Source: Wurfbainia villosa (lineage: Eukaryota; Streptophyta; Magnoliopsida; Zingiberales; Zingiberaceae). From it: a stretch of 64,000 nt of DNA. The stretch is taken from NCBI GenBank assembly GCA_025175895.1, contig CM046003.1, forward strand, positions 49,346,335 to 49,410,334. Direction: 5' to 3'. Below are positions 33,440 through 46,062 of the stretch, piece by piece (the stretch's first letter is position 1; every line of letters begins with the position of its first letter). A program made the translations under genes and the position numbers. The notes below the pieces were generated by a model. It ran no database searches and was not told the DNA's origin. It saw only the letters and a program-made list of their open reading frames with translations.

Positions 33440-36286
33440 TGTCACGCACCGAGAGCGGGTACTTGTCTGACGAAAATCAGAAAACACCTCCCCTGTACTG
33501 TGGACAATTGAAATTTGTATACAAGGCCCACATGACCCACTATACATCGGTCAATATGCTCGAAACATAAAACACCACAATACATATAATATATAGGCCT
33601 CGGGCCAACAACCAAAGTAAATAAGAAGCCTAAAACCTCGAGACTTGCCTCTTCTGCCATCTGAGCAGGAATACACAACCACACACATAACCAAAACAAG
33701 TCGAACAAAAAGTCCATAAGGACATAATCAAGTACCACCAAAAGAACCAAGAGTATAAAGTACTACAAGTTTCTGCCATCTGAGCAGGAATACACAACCA
33801 CACACATAACCAAAACAAATTGAACAAAAAGTCCATAAGGACATAATCAAGTACCACCAAAAGAACCACGAGTATAAAGTACTACAAGTTTAAAACATAG
33901 AGTACTAGTGATAAAAATACGGAAAATTGAAATCAAAATAACGGAGTCGTCAGATCCTCCGGAAGGCTTCATCCTGAAATAAAATAGATATCAACGGAGT
34001 GAGTAAAACTCAACGGATATCTAATAGTCATGCATAGTAAACTATAAGTAGCAATAATAATCATGTTAGTACAATGACTCGAAAAAAATACATACCTGAA
34101 ACAGTACATACCAAAATCACCTAAGCTGACATAAGATACATCCATACATGCAAATGTAGAATCACCAAAACAAACTACATAATACCTCCTGTATGTGCAA
34201 TGGCAATCATATGCAACAACCAAAAGTGCAACAAGCAATGCATATAGTAAAAACATATGCACATGATGCAATGACATGTGTCACCCCTACCGCCAGTTAA
34301 GCCACAGACATGTCATGTGTGTCGGCCGAGTGGGTAGGGTTATGACAACTGTGCACTTTGTCGTCACTACACACACCCTCCTACCCCATGTATATATATG
34401 GGGGACATCACCTCGTCTCATCTCCTCATCTCACAACAAAGGAGGGATCCCTGTCTGCTACCATGCTGCAATACTAATATCCTGAGCGACCATCATGGAG
34501 CCCTGACAGAGTAACTACACACACCCTCCTAAAATACTACAAACTCACGAGTGGTTGTGTGTGTAGATAATGTAACTGACGATGGGCTCAACTACCAAGT
34601 AGTATCACCTCCTACCGAGGAGCCGATGATCGCCAGTCATGCAATAATGCAAGATGGTGCATGTCACTAATGCACGATACACCTGTTAATCATGGCTACT
34701 TATGGTGTGTACCAATAGGAGCCCATATCAAATAACCTAAGTACATAAGTCTATGTACACATGCAAGGTATATCCATTATTCATTCAATGCCCAGTATGT
34801 AAGGTATGTCACTACTCTTAGTGCCAAATAAACAAATGACAAGTATCAAAATGATAGAGCACCAATATAATAAGCATATGAAAAGGCTACAACACGTACT
34901 AGGTAGTGACATACCAGGGTAGTTAAAAGCATAGAAAACTATTACTAGCTACAGTAAAAGATGCACAATAATATGACAATATCTAAATGAAGATAAGTCA
35001 AAGATACTCACCTGCTATGAAGAATACCAACTATCTTTATGCCCGTGGACCTATCTTGTATCCACGTCCTGCAAATATCATCAATTACAATTAATTGCAA
35101 GCATATAACTACTTACGAATTAACTACTATATAGTTCCTATGTTTGCATCCCTTTTATTGAATACGAATTAGAAACCCCCAACTAGTACATTTAACACCA
35201 TAATTAAACCCACAATTTTTAAAATAGCAAATATGCTAACCTACCACATTCAACTCCATACGCCAATTCCTACATTGACAGAATGGTTCACAACCCAACT
35301 CAACTCTCTAAGCATTTAAACCATCTTCACAACTCACACCCACAATCATCACAGCCTTCACACCCTCTTATAGCCTAGAACAAAGTATCATTCATAGCCC
35401 ATAACAGTTTGCTTTGTACACCAGAACAACCCACAACACCTCACACAACGCACTCACAGCCACCACTGCCTTCACAGCCGACCAACACTCCAATTCACAG
35501 TCGATAACCGAGTCCTCTCCTCTCACTCATAGCCGCACAACCAGAATAATCCATCAATAGAACCCAACATCTAGATCAAAATATATTGACCCAACAAAAT
35601 CTATAACTAGCAGATGCAAAGAAGAGAGTAGATCAAGCTATACCAGCACTTGAGGCTACACCGGTGGCTCTCCTCCCAATTTGCTTCGTTCGTCGAAAAC
35701 CTACTACTGCCCTAACACCACTGGTTTATGAGCTGCAAGGGAGCAAGGATATCAGTCGGAGGTGGAACTCATCCGGTATCAAGGAAGAAGAAGCTCACCG
35801 ATCGGAAGGGAGAGGTCGCCCTACCTTGCTCCGGCAGGGATTGCAAAGAGCAGCTCTTGAGCAAAACATCGCCGATTCAAGCTCCCTCGCCCCTTGCCCA
35901 CTCACTATTCTTGCTCGACCATAGAGGACGTCCAAGTCGACGACCGCCGCCTACCACGAGGAAGAGGAACGAGAGGTGGAGGGAGTCAGCGAGAAGCATC
36001 GCGACAGAGAGGATCCCTAAAGAGGAAGAAGGAATCGCAGCTGCGCTTGAGAAGGAAATCGAGGAAATAGGAATAGAAAACCTAGGTTTATAACATAGGT
36101 TAATTAAACCTATTAATTCTGTAATAGCGGATAGTCTAAATAGGCTTCCCAAAAGCTTATTCATTTTATCCCCATAAAATATCCAAAACTTACGTTTAAT
36201 TCCAGAAAAATTCCTAAAAAATCCTGCAAAATTACCTAAGATAATTTCTTAATTAAAAATGGGTATTTTTTTTCCGATATCTCACA
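33440..36286 (-). repeat. G2 3' LTR (copy b)
   Basis: Limits are TGTCACGCACCGAGAG and GATATCTCACA, about 2.85 kb. A tandem 119-bp duplication (33653-33890) is present only in this copy. Open frames 35664-36093 and the antisense one have no domain and lie in LTR sequence. Confidence 0.9.
33653..33890. repeat. 119-bp tandem duplication in G2 LTR b
   Basis: TCTGCCATCTGAGCAGGAAT begins both copies (33653 and 33772). The two copies differ at only a few positions. The other two G2 LTRs have one copy. Confidence 0.92.
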
Positions 36287-36329
36287 TTACTCCCCCCCCC
36301 CCCACTAATAAAAATTTGGTCCTCAAATT
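36287..36329 (-). other. G2 polypurine tract region
   Basis: A run of 12 C on the plus strand (36292-36303), i.e. a G12 purine tract on the coding strand, ends five bases before the LTR start TGTGAGATATC. Confidence 0.7.
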
Positions 36330-39256
36330 TCCCACTGAAATGTATAATGAGTAAAAGTTAGCACACTCAAGAAGCACAAGTACTGAAAGTATATTTCACA
36401 TACCCTAAGTAAACAGGTGGGGGTATTGAGTTCTAATCTTTTCCTCAAGCTCCCAAGTAGCCTCCTCATTGGTGTGGGGACTCCACCCGACTTTAACAAG
36501 TCGCACAATCTTGTTCCGCAATTGTCATTCTTTGTGATCCAGAATCCGTACCGGAACCTCTTCGTAAGTAGCATCAGGTTGAATGAAACCTGACACATCT
36601 GACAGAATATGTGTAGGGCCTGGCATATACTTCCTGAGCATGGACACATGAAACACATCATGAATACCAGCCAAGGATGGTGGTAGCGCTAGGTGGTAAG
36701 CGACTGCTCTGATCCTCTACAAAATCTCGAAAGGACCAATGTACCTTGGAGCTAGCTTACCACAGAGGCCAAATCTCTTCACCCCTTTCGTGGGTGAGAC
36801 TCGCAAGAATACATGGTCAGTAATAGAGAACTCCAGAGGTCTCTGTCTCCGATTGGCATAACTCTTCTGACGATCCTGTGCCTCTGCCATCCTTTATCTA
36901 ATAGTATGGACCAACTCTACCTCATGCTGAGCTCTATGGGGTCCTAGCAACTGGGTCTCCCCAACCTCCTCCCAGAGGGTGGGTGTCCGACACTGTCGAC
37001 CATACAATGCTTCAAACAGTGCCATTTGGATAGCCAAATGATAGTTGTTGTTGTAGGTGAATTCCACTAATGGCAAGTTGTCCTCCCAACTGCCCCCGAA
37101 ATCCATAATGTAGGACCTCAGCAAGTCCTTTAGAGTTTGAATGGTCCGCTCAAATTGTCCATCTGTCTGCGGATGGAATGCTATACTAAAACGGAGTTGT
37201 GTGCCTAAGGCCTGCTGTAGACTCTGCCATAATTGGGACATGAACCGGGGATCTCTATCTGATATAATACTCAAAGGAACACCATGCAATCTGATGATCT
37301 CCCGACAATATAACTTTGCCATATGATCCAGAGAGTCGGTCTTCCGAATCGCTAAGAAGTGTGTGAATTTGGTTAATCGGTCAACAACTATCCAAATCGT
37401 GTCATGGCCTTGTCGTGTCCTAGGCAGACCCACCACAAAATCCATGGTAATGTGATCTAACTTCCACTTGGGAATAGGAATCCTCTGAAGTAGTCTGGCA
37501 GGTCTTTGGTGCTCAACCTTCACCTATTGGCAAACTAGACATCTAGCTACAAAATATGTGATGTCTTTCTTCATGTCGTTCCACAAATACAAACGCCTTA
37601 AATCTCGATACATGCGGGTTCCGCCTGGGTGGATTGCAAATCAAGAGTGATGATCCTCCTGAAGTAACTCCTCCATGATCAGGTGAGACTGAGGTATGCA
37701 TAATCTTCCTCGAAAATAAATAATACCCTTGTCATCTCGGGTGAACTCAGTCTACTGTCCAAAGGTTATCTGGCTGCTAATGAACTATAAGTGCTGATCA
37801 TTGGCCTGAGCCTCTCAGACTCTCGTCCTGATAGATGACTGAGCAACCATGGTAACAAGAATGCCCTCCTTTGTCGATCCTTTCTCCTTAAGGCCCAACT
37901 CGGAGAAACCCTGAATCAAATCCGTGACTAAAACTCGGTAGCAAGCTAAAGTTCCTCAGGACTTTCGGCTAAGTGCATCGACAACCACATTGGCTTTCCC
38001 TGGGTGGTAGCTAATGGTATAGTCATAATCCTTTAGAAACTCTATCCATCTCCTCTGCCGGAGATTGAGTTCCTTCTGTGTAAATAAATATTTGAGACTC
38101 TTATGATCAATGAGAATCTCAAATGTAATATCATACAGATAATGCCTCCAAATCTTCAAGGCAAAGATAATAGTAGCTAACTCTAGATCATGTACTGGGT
38201 AGTTTTTCTCATGCTCCTTCAATTGGCGAGAAGCATAAGAGACCACCCTGCCATCCTGCATCAGTACTGCGCCTAAACCCTCGAGAGACGCATTAGTATA
38301 AAGGACGAAATCATCATCCCCAGATGGTAATACCAGAATCGATACTGACACTAGTCTCTTCTTCAACTCCTGAAAGCTGGTCTCGCAGGCCTCTGACCAC
38401 GTGAACTTCACGCCCTTCCTGGTAAGGCATGTCAATGGCATAGCAATGCTTGAAAAACCCTCAACGAACCATCTGTAATATCCGGTTAAGCCCAAGAAAC
38501 TGCAAACCTCCTGAACTGATTTCGGCTGCTCCCAATTGGTGACAGCCTCGATCTTCTGGGGGTCAACTAAAATGCCTTTTCTAGAAACCATGTGTCCTAG
38601 AAAAATCGACTGAGGGTAACCAAGATGTGCTTTTACTGAACTTCGCATATAGTTGCTTCTGTCGAAGCTATCCAAGACAATGCGAAGATGTTGCGCGTGT
38701 TCCTCTTCAAAACGGGAATAGATCATAATGTCGTCAATAAAGACAATCACGAACCGATCTAGGAAATCCATAAATTCATGGTTCATCAAGTCCATGAATA
38801 CTGCCAGAGCTTTGGTAAGCCCAAATGGCATTACCAAAACTCATAGTGCCCATATCCGTACGAACGCCGCCTTCTCGAATGTCCGAATCAATCTTATGAT
38901 ATCCATCAATCTTAGAATACACTAACATACCTCTGAGTTGATCAAACAAGTCCTCAATATGTGGTAGGGGATATTTATTCTTGATGGTGACGAGATTCAG
39001 TTACGTATTTATTGCTCTTTCACGAAGAAATTTGAAGAACATGCGTAGGGTGGATAAAACCTCTATCCAAAAGCTTCTGAAGCTGGACCTTTAGCTCGTC
39101 CAACTCTTTCGGGGTCATACGATAAGGAGCTTTCGATGTCGGCACCGTCCCTGGAATTAACTCAATTGCGAACTCCACTTGCCTTCTGGGAGGTAAGCTC
39201 GATAACTTCCCTGAAAAGGCATTCGGATACTCTCGGACGATAGGAATGTCTGAGAT
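36330..39256 (-). pseudogene. G2 pol: RT, RNase H, integrase, chromodomain (broken)
   Basis: RT starts with TVPTSKAPYRMTPKEL (about 39150-39100), then a degraded stretch with stops and a small deletion (38840-39010). MPFGLTKALAVFMDL and the catalytic FIDDIMIYS (about 38745-38715) follow. RNase H reads LYTNASLEGLGAVLMQ, so the first catalytic Asp is Asn; DLELATIIFALK and LIDHKSLKYLF are present. The integrase zinc region (HPGGTRMYRDLRR, CLVCQ) is broken by stops; the core has MDFVVGLP, SDRDPRF and TDGQFERT, so the D, D and E positions are retained. The C-terminal LRKYMPGPTHIL and EEATWELEEKIR segments are chromodomain-like. Multiple stops and frame changes make it non-functional. Confidence 0.87.
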
Positions 39257-39856
39257 CTAAGAGTCACCACAATCCTCAGCGTTGATCAATGACAATAGAA
39301 AACTTTGACAGCCGTGTGATAAAAGTTTCCGAGCCTGAATCGCAAAAACTGTCGATATACCATTGTTTTTGGTGCCAGTGAAATCCCACAAGGGTTGGTT
39401 AGGAGGATGGAATGTAACCACCCACGTCTGGTAATCCACAGTGGCATGATACGCTGTTAGCCAATCCATGCCAAGTATGATGTCAAATTTGATCATGTCG
39501 AGAACCAACAAATCTACCGGGAGTATAACGCTGTCAAAATCTAATGGACATCCTCTAACCTCCTGGGTAACTTCTAATTTATACCCAGAGGGCAGAGATA
39601 CCATCAATCTTTGTGACCTAAGGGTGGGTAGTCTACCAATCTCTCTCAGGAATGCCTGAGAAATAAATGAATGTGAACTACCAGTGTCAACTAACATATC
39701 AGCAGAAAATGCATAAAATAAAACTGTACCATGGAAAATAGATCTGTCGGCTCGCTGCGCATCCTCTCGGGTAACTGCATGAATATGTCTAGTCTTGGCG
39801 GGGGTGGAGGTGGTACCACTGCCAGAGGTTGTGACGGCTATGCCCGAGACTGCCAT
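39257..39856 (-). pseudogene. G2 aspartic protease domain
   Basis: A minus-strand open frame of about 199 codons. The active site is MLVDTGSSHSFIS (about 39690-39650), with the flap-distal motif IILGMDWL near 39480, typical of chromovirus protease. The open frame itself is intact, but it sits in a polyprotein with stops on both sides. The N-terminal Ser/Thr/Gly-rich part links to gag. Confidence 0.87.
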
Positions 39857-41454
39857 TGAGGCGGATACTTAGGCGGTGTCGAGTCTTTGTCAAGATTGAT
39901 ATAAATCTATTGCGACTTGAACCAATGGCGAGGTTGCGGCGATCTTGCACTAGCGTCGAGGTCCTGATATAGAACTCTGCAACTCTGTAGGGGCACTAGA
40001 GTGCTCCTGTCCATGCATGGCATATGCAATAACTGTCGGGGGAGCCGCCCTTTACTGGCGTTGCGATGATTGAGATTTCTGCCCACCTCACTGAGGTCCT
40101 TCGTCCGCTGTCCTCCTGCATGACTTACGAGCGACATGTTGAGTCTTCAGAACAATCTCGGCTCGGTGTCGTGAAGTTTGCGATAATAGCAAAGTGTGTT
40201 AGAAAAAGGCGATATCATATGATCCACTGGACCCGCATCTAACAGTGATTGTCATTAGAGGACCGCTGGTTCTTCTAGTCGATGGAGCATCTCGACAAAG
40301 ATCGTCCGTATTCTAGGGTTTGCTGATGCCGGAAGCATTTTGACCCATCTCATCGCGAGCCTCATTTGTTGACCCATAGTCTGGGCTGTGGGCCCCGAAC
40401 TACAACGGTTGTTTCCTTTTCATTTCCACATTTGCTCTCTACTGAGCCGACTCAATCAGAAGAGCTCGATCCAATGCCTCTCTATAAGAAGAATTTCCAA
40501 AACTTGCTAGCTTCACTTGAAGATGTCCGTCTAGACCCTGAACAAACTGAAGCATACAAGATCGGTCCTTAGCGACTAACTCCGGACAGAATTTGGCTAA
40601 TCGATTAAATTCAGCATTATATTCCATCACCTTACGATTGTTCTGTCGAAGATTCTGAAAATCCTAATTATGTGTCACCTGATAAGATAGTGGAAAATAT
40701 TGGCTCTCAAAAACCTCTCTGAATTTCGCCCATGTTATCTATTGCTCGCCTATAATCGCGCACTGCGTGTCCCACCAGATTTCAGTCTCATCCCGTAAAT
40801 GGTAGGCAGCAAACTCTGTCTTCTCCCACTCGGAGCAAGCTATATAGAAAAAGGTTTGCTCCATAGTCTCTATCCAGGACTGAGCCGCCCTCGAATCTAT
40901 CTCTCCACAGAAGAGCTGAATCGACCTTTCACCGACTCCGCCAAGGCTGGGATCCGAGCTCGTACCACAGTCACATCAGTAGGATGAGTAGGGATCGCCA
41001 CGGGAGCTGACAGAACCACTAAAGTTGGTGCGACTGCATAAGCAGGGACAGGTACTGAGAAAGGGGCGATCGGTATTGATGGTGGGGTTGTCGGGTATGC
41101 AGTAGCAGGCACCGCTGGTGGAGGTGTCGCATATCCCGTAGGCACTGCTGGAGGAGGTGCCAGCTATGTAGCAGCAAGGGCTACTAGTGGTACCTCCAGG
41201 TGTACAGTAGAAGGTGTTGCTGGGGGTACTGCAGGATATGTTGGAGTGGGTACCACTTGTGGTACAGTGAATACCGCAGAAGTGGGTATCTCTTGAGGAG
41301 GAACCGTCGGGGACTGAGGGCCCAATACACCCGCTGCACAATGTGAAGTCTGACCTTGATCGATAGACTCATTCTCCGTAGACCTTTCTGGCAACTCCAT
41401 CGCCAGAGATCTCAATGTCCTCTTGCGTGGCTTCCCTGCACCACATCTCGGCAC
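39857..41454 (-). pseudogene. G2 gag (copy b), degraded, 5' end split by CopO
   Basis: Same gag as 24380-26127: VPQVVPTPTYPAVPP and PTGYATPPPAVPATAYP segments (about 41290-41030), then the retrotrans_gag domain with many stops and frameshifts (about 40960-40440) and a degraded zinc knuckle near 40170. The first few codons are on the other side of CopO at 61575-61590. It cannot make a protein. Confidence 0.8.
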
Positions 41455-41459
41455 GAGAG
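41455..41459. repeat. Target site duplication GAGAG, left (CopO)
   Basis: GAGAG immediately before the CopO LTR start (TGTTGGACTATCC), repeated at 61570-61574. Confidence 0.95.
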
Positions 41460-43272
41460 TGTTGGACTATCCGAGCCACAAAAATCTATTTTTGCGTTGT
41501 GGAAACCTCGAAAGTCGGCCACGGATCCGTGAGAAGAATAACAAAATATACATGTACGTGTTTAAAAAAACCTTAGATCTACTTTAGATCTACATGTGAA
41601 TAGCTTTACCCTTGATGCGACGCTCTTCGCTTATCCCGCTCGTCTAAACGGCTTGCCGGAACTCGAGAGTATCAAGTGTACACTCCTCTACAAGTATCCA
41701 CACGAGCAATAGGTAGAAGACAACCTAGAGAGTGCTAGCACTCATGAAGTCCACGACAATGGAGGATTAGAGAGAAAAGCTTAAGAAGAGAGGAGGAAGA
41801 AGATGAAGTTAATCCACTTAACTTCACACTAATGCACCCATTCCATAGTGGTCGGCCACTACAAGGGAGTTATATACATGCATTTAATTCCAAGAGTCAT
41901 GGCTCTTGGTCTCCCTCATGAGGTGGCACCCCATGATGTGTCCATGATGATATGGAACATCATCATTGGCTAGCCCATGCCAAGTCATCACATGGCATTT
42001 GGTCAAGTCAAACTTGACCATTCATCTTCCCTCTCAAGTCAAGTCAAACTTGACCTCTTATCTCCCATGGTTGATCAAATCCAACCATTTGATTCAAGTC
42101 AATTTAATTTAATGAATCTCTATTCATTAGTTTAAATTGACTCAATGAATCAAATCTAAATTAGACTCATTCAACACTTGAATCAAATTGAGTCCAACTC
42201 AATTAGTCTAATTTGGATTACTCTTAATCCAATTTGGTTCATCACATGAACCTAATCCTCATGGTCCATCATATGAACCTAATCTCCATCTAATTTCCCT
42301 TTGTGTGTGACCCTATAGGTTCTTGTAACGTTGGCAATGTTTCTAAACCGATTTAGAAACATAAGCAATGAGTGGTATCTAGCAACACATCATTGCTACC
42401 CAAGTTACAAGAATGTTGAGATCCAACATCACCTTTGTGACTACTAATTGTAACTCTCACAATATGTGATAATGTCCCTCTATCCTGGATGTCTAGATTG
42501 ACCAATTGAGGCATAGACCATGTCATCCTCAGTACAATCTATATCTTGAACTCCAAGTAGACTCACTCTAATCAAATGAGCTCAATATCTCATATTGACT
42601 CATTTGGGCATGGCCATGCACTTAGTGGTCTCACTCTATCAAGAATCATGATGTCACTCTCGTCATATAGGAGGGATAGATCCCATCTACATCACTCACA
42701 TCCCTCCGTATAATTTGTTACATACCCAGTAATCACCTTTATAGTCCACCCATTTATGGGTGACGTTTGACGAAGCCAAAGTATGCAACTCCTTATGTAG
42801 GGAACCATGGTGACTTCAGGTCCAAAGACTAATAGTCATACTAATAGTTACATGAGAAAGTATATGACACTCATATAACGATCCATGATACTTTCTCATG
42901 GTGGGTCATTCAGTATACATTCTCCAATGCATACCCATGTGTCAACTTGATATCTCATATCCATGACTTGTGAGATCAAGTCATTGAGTTGACCTACATG
43001 CTAGTCTCTTCGTATTAACATTGTCCCTGAATGTTAATACTTGACTAAGAATGATTAAGAGTAGTGTTTTCTATATAATCTCATTATCAATTCAACCAAT
43101 CGATTGATATAGATAAGAACCTTCTACTCAAGGACGTTATTATACTTAGTTATTTGGCACCAATACAAGTAAGTATAATAACCATAAAGAAATGCCTTTA
43201 TAAATAGGAATATGATACAACAAAGTTCATACAACAATCATCACATGATTGGCTCTAGGGCTTTCACTAACA
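41460..43272 (-). repeat. CopO 3' LTR
   Basis: Plus-strand limits are TGTTGGACTATCCGAGCC and GGGCTTTCACTAACA, 1813 bp. A minus-strand TATA box (GTATATAACTCCC, about 41865-41877) precedes the likely transcribed part. Long runs of TCAAATTGAGTC-like and CAATCATCACATGATTGG sequence occur; no gene. Confidence 0.93.
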
Positions 43273-44935
43273 ATCTCCCAATAGCACTAGTGTCAATCAC
43301 TGTAGTATCTAATACCCAATGACCTAGTGTGACCATCATGCTTTTTCTATGCCAAAGCCTTGGTCAAGGGATCTGCGATGTTAGCCTCTGTGGGTACTCT
43401 GCAAATCTTCACATCTCCTCTATCAATAATCTCTCAAATGAGATGGAAGCACCGTAGTATGTTTTTGGTCCGCTGGTGTGAGCGAGGTTCCTTAGCCTAC
43501 GCAATCGATCCATTGTTGTCACAATAGAGCTCTATAGGATCTGCTATGCTAGGAACCACCCCAAGCTCAGTAATGAACTTACGGATCCAAATTGCCTCCT
43601 TTGTTTCCTCTGATGCAGCAATATACTCGACCTCTATTGTAGAATCAGCAATTGTGTTCTGCTTTGAACTCTTCCAGCTCACAGCACCACCATTCAAGCA
43701 AAACACAAACCCTGACTGTGATCTATAATCATCCTGGTCAGTTTGGAAGCTGGCATCGTTATTACCCTTTACAGCTAGCTCCTCATCGCCTCCAAATATC
43801 AAGAAATATTCTTTAGTCTTTCTCAAGTACTTAAGAATATTCTTGACTGCTATCCAGTGATGCTCACCTGGATCTGACTAGTATCTACTCGTCATGCTTA
43901 AAGCATACGAGACATCAGGACGAGTACATAGCATAGCGTACATGATAAATCCTATGGCCGATGCATAAGGGATCTTATTCATGCAGTCTCTCTCCTCTCT
44001 ATAAAATGGACCTTGAGTCTTCGAAAGACTCACACCATGTGACATCGGTAGAAGTCCCTTGGAATTCTGCATGGAAAATCGTAGTAATATCATGTCAATA
44101 TATGTACTTTGACTTAGGTCAAGCAATCTCTTAGATCTATCTCTATAGATCTTGATGCCTAGAATACAGGCTGCTTCACCAAAGTCCTTCATTGAGAAGT
44201 ATGTCCCCAACCAAGTCTTCACAGACTGTAGCGAAGGGCTGTCATTCCTAATGAGTAGTATGTCATCCACATACAATACAAGGAAGACAACTGTGTTTCC
44301 ATTAACCCTCTTATAGACATAGGGTTCATCTTCATTCTTGATTAAACTAAACTATTTGATCGCATCATCAAATTGAAGATTCCAACTCCGAGAAGCTTGC
44401 TTTAGCCCATAAATGGACCTTTGTAGCTTGCATACTTTCCCAATATGTTGTGGGTCTACAAAACCCTCAAGTTGTGTCATGTACACATCCTCGAGCAAGT
44501 TTCCTTTCAGAAATGCAATTTTAACATCCATCTACCAGATTTCATAATCGTGGTATGCTGCAATAGCAAGCATGATCCGAATGGACTTAAACATTGCCAC
44601 TGGAGAAAAGGTTTCATCATAGTCAATACCATGAATTTGCTTGAAACCTTTGGCTACCAATCGGCCCTTATAGGTATGTGTATGCCCATCTATGTCAGTC
44701 TTTCTCTTAATGACCCACTTGCACCCAATGGGTTTGACGCCTTCAGGTGGATCAACCAAAGTCCATACTTAGTTGGTGTACATGGATTTCATCTCGGATC
44801 TCATGGCCTCTAGCCATTTCTCACAATCTGGGCTCATCACAGCTTCCTGATAGGAGGTAGGCTCATTCTCAATGAGCATAACATCATCATGGTCAGACAA
44901 GAGAAATGAGTATCTCTCAGGCTAATGATGTAACC
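43273..44935 (-). pseudogene. CopO RT-RNase H, broken
   Basis: Copia RT and RNase H in one minus-strand frame with stops. RT: VDPPEGVKPIGCKWVIKRK (about 44757-44700), GRLVAKGF, DYDETFSPVA, MDVKIAFLKGN, YGLKQASRSW and the catalytic YVDDILL (YVDD at 44262-44273). RNase H: NDASFQTDQDD (about 43760), STIEVEYIAASEETKEA and LYCDNNGSIA, keeping the acidic residues. It ends with NIADPLTKAL near 43370. Stops lie after YEIW (about 44530), DDAIK (about 44350), SRY (about 43877) and GSIA (about 43495). It is non-functional but well preserved. Confidence 0.9.
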
Positions 44936-46057
44936 TATCAAACCTGCGAAGAGGTAGGTCTACCTGAACAGGTTATTGTTCCACAACTCTTTGTGCAAAA
45001 ATCTCATCACCCACAACACTTTGTGGTTCCTGTTCAACCTCCATCAAGACCTCAGTACTATGGTCCTTATCTTGAATTTCATCAAGATCGAACGTATTCC
45101 CACTAATTTTTCTAGAAATAAAATCCCTTTCTAGAAATACCCCAGTCTTTGCCACAAATACTTTGTGCTGACTGGGAATGTAGAAGTAATATCCCTTCGT
45201 TTCCTTGGGATATCCAAAAAATAGCACTTATCGGATTTGGGTCCCAGTTTGTCTGAGACTTGACGTCGAACGTAAGCCTCACAACTCTGAACTCATGAAA
45301 GACATCTTGGGATTTTTTCCCTATCCATATCGTATATGGTGTCTTTATCACAACCTTGGATGGTACACGGTTAAGTGTGAAGGTTGCTGTGTCTAGAGCA
45401 TATCCCCAAAAGGATATATGAAGATCTGTGTGACTCATCATAGATCGTACCATATCTAATAGGGTACGATTCCTCCTTTCGGATACACCATTCCACTGTG
45501 GTGTTCCAGGAGGAGTGAGTTGGGATAGAATCCCACACTCAGCCTGATAGTCACGAAACTCATGGCTAAGGTATTCACCACCTCGATCTGATCAAAGTAT
45601 CTTAATACTCTTGCCAAGCTGGTTTTGTACTTCATTCTTGAATGCTTTGAACTTTTCAAAGGATTCCGACTGATGTGTCATCAGATACACATAACCATAT
45701 CTACTGAAGTCATCAGTAAATGTAATGAAGTACCTATAACTACCTCTAGCAGCAACATTCAAAGGGTCACATACATCACTATGTATAAGTCCTAACAAGT
45801 CTGTTGCTCTTTCGCTGTGTCCACTAAAGGGAGTCTTGGTTATCTTGCCTAGAAGGCAAGACTCGCAAGTCTCATATGATTCAAAATCAAATGAGTCCAG
45901 CAACCCATCCTTATAGAGCTGAGATAAGCGACTCTCATTTATGTGACCTAAGCGACAATGCCAGAGATATGTTTGGTTCAACTCATTTGACTTGAACCTT
46001 TTGGTACTTATGTTATAGATAGGGTTCTCTAAGTCTAGAATATAGAGTCCGTTCATC
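44936..46057 (-). pseudogene. CopO GAG-pre-integrase and integrase, broken
   Basis: Integrase inserts element DNA into the chromosome. The segment resumes after the CopI insertion at MMNGLYILDLENP, then the zinc region WHCRLGHI...CESCLLGK (about 45970-45840). Core motifs HSDVCDPL, FTDDFSRYGYV and SDRGGEYLS hold the D, D and E positions. NGVSERRNRTLLDMV and FWGYAL follow. A stop lies after KSIKIL (about 45595) and a frame change occurs near 45230 before the GYPKETKGYYFY region, so the protein is split. The upstream part continues at 55416 on the other side of CopI. Confidence 0.9.
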
Positions 46058-46062
46058 ATAGG
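46058..46062. repeat. Target site duplication ATAGG, left (CopI)
   Basis: ATAGG precedes the CopI LTR start TGTTGGGTTTCC and is repeated at 55411-55415. It lies inside the CopO coding sequence. Confidence 0.95.

Noticed and set aside
35664..36093. Overlapping plus-strand frames of 86 and 121 codons, plus antisense frame
   Set aside because: Within G2 LTR b; the corresponding LTR a region does not keep the frame.
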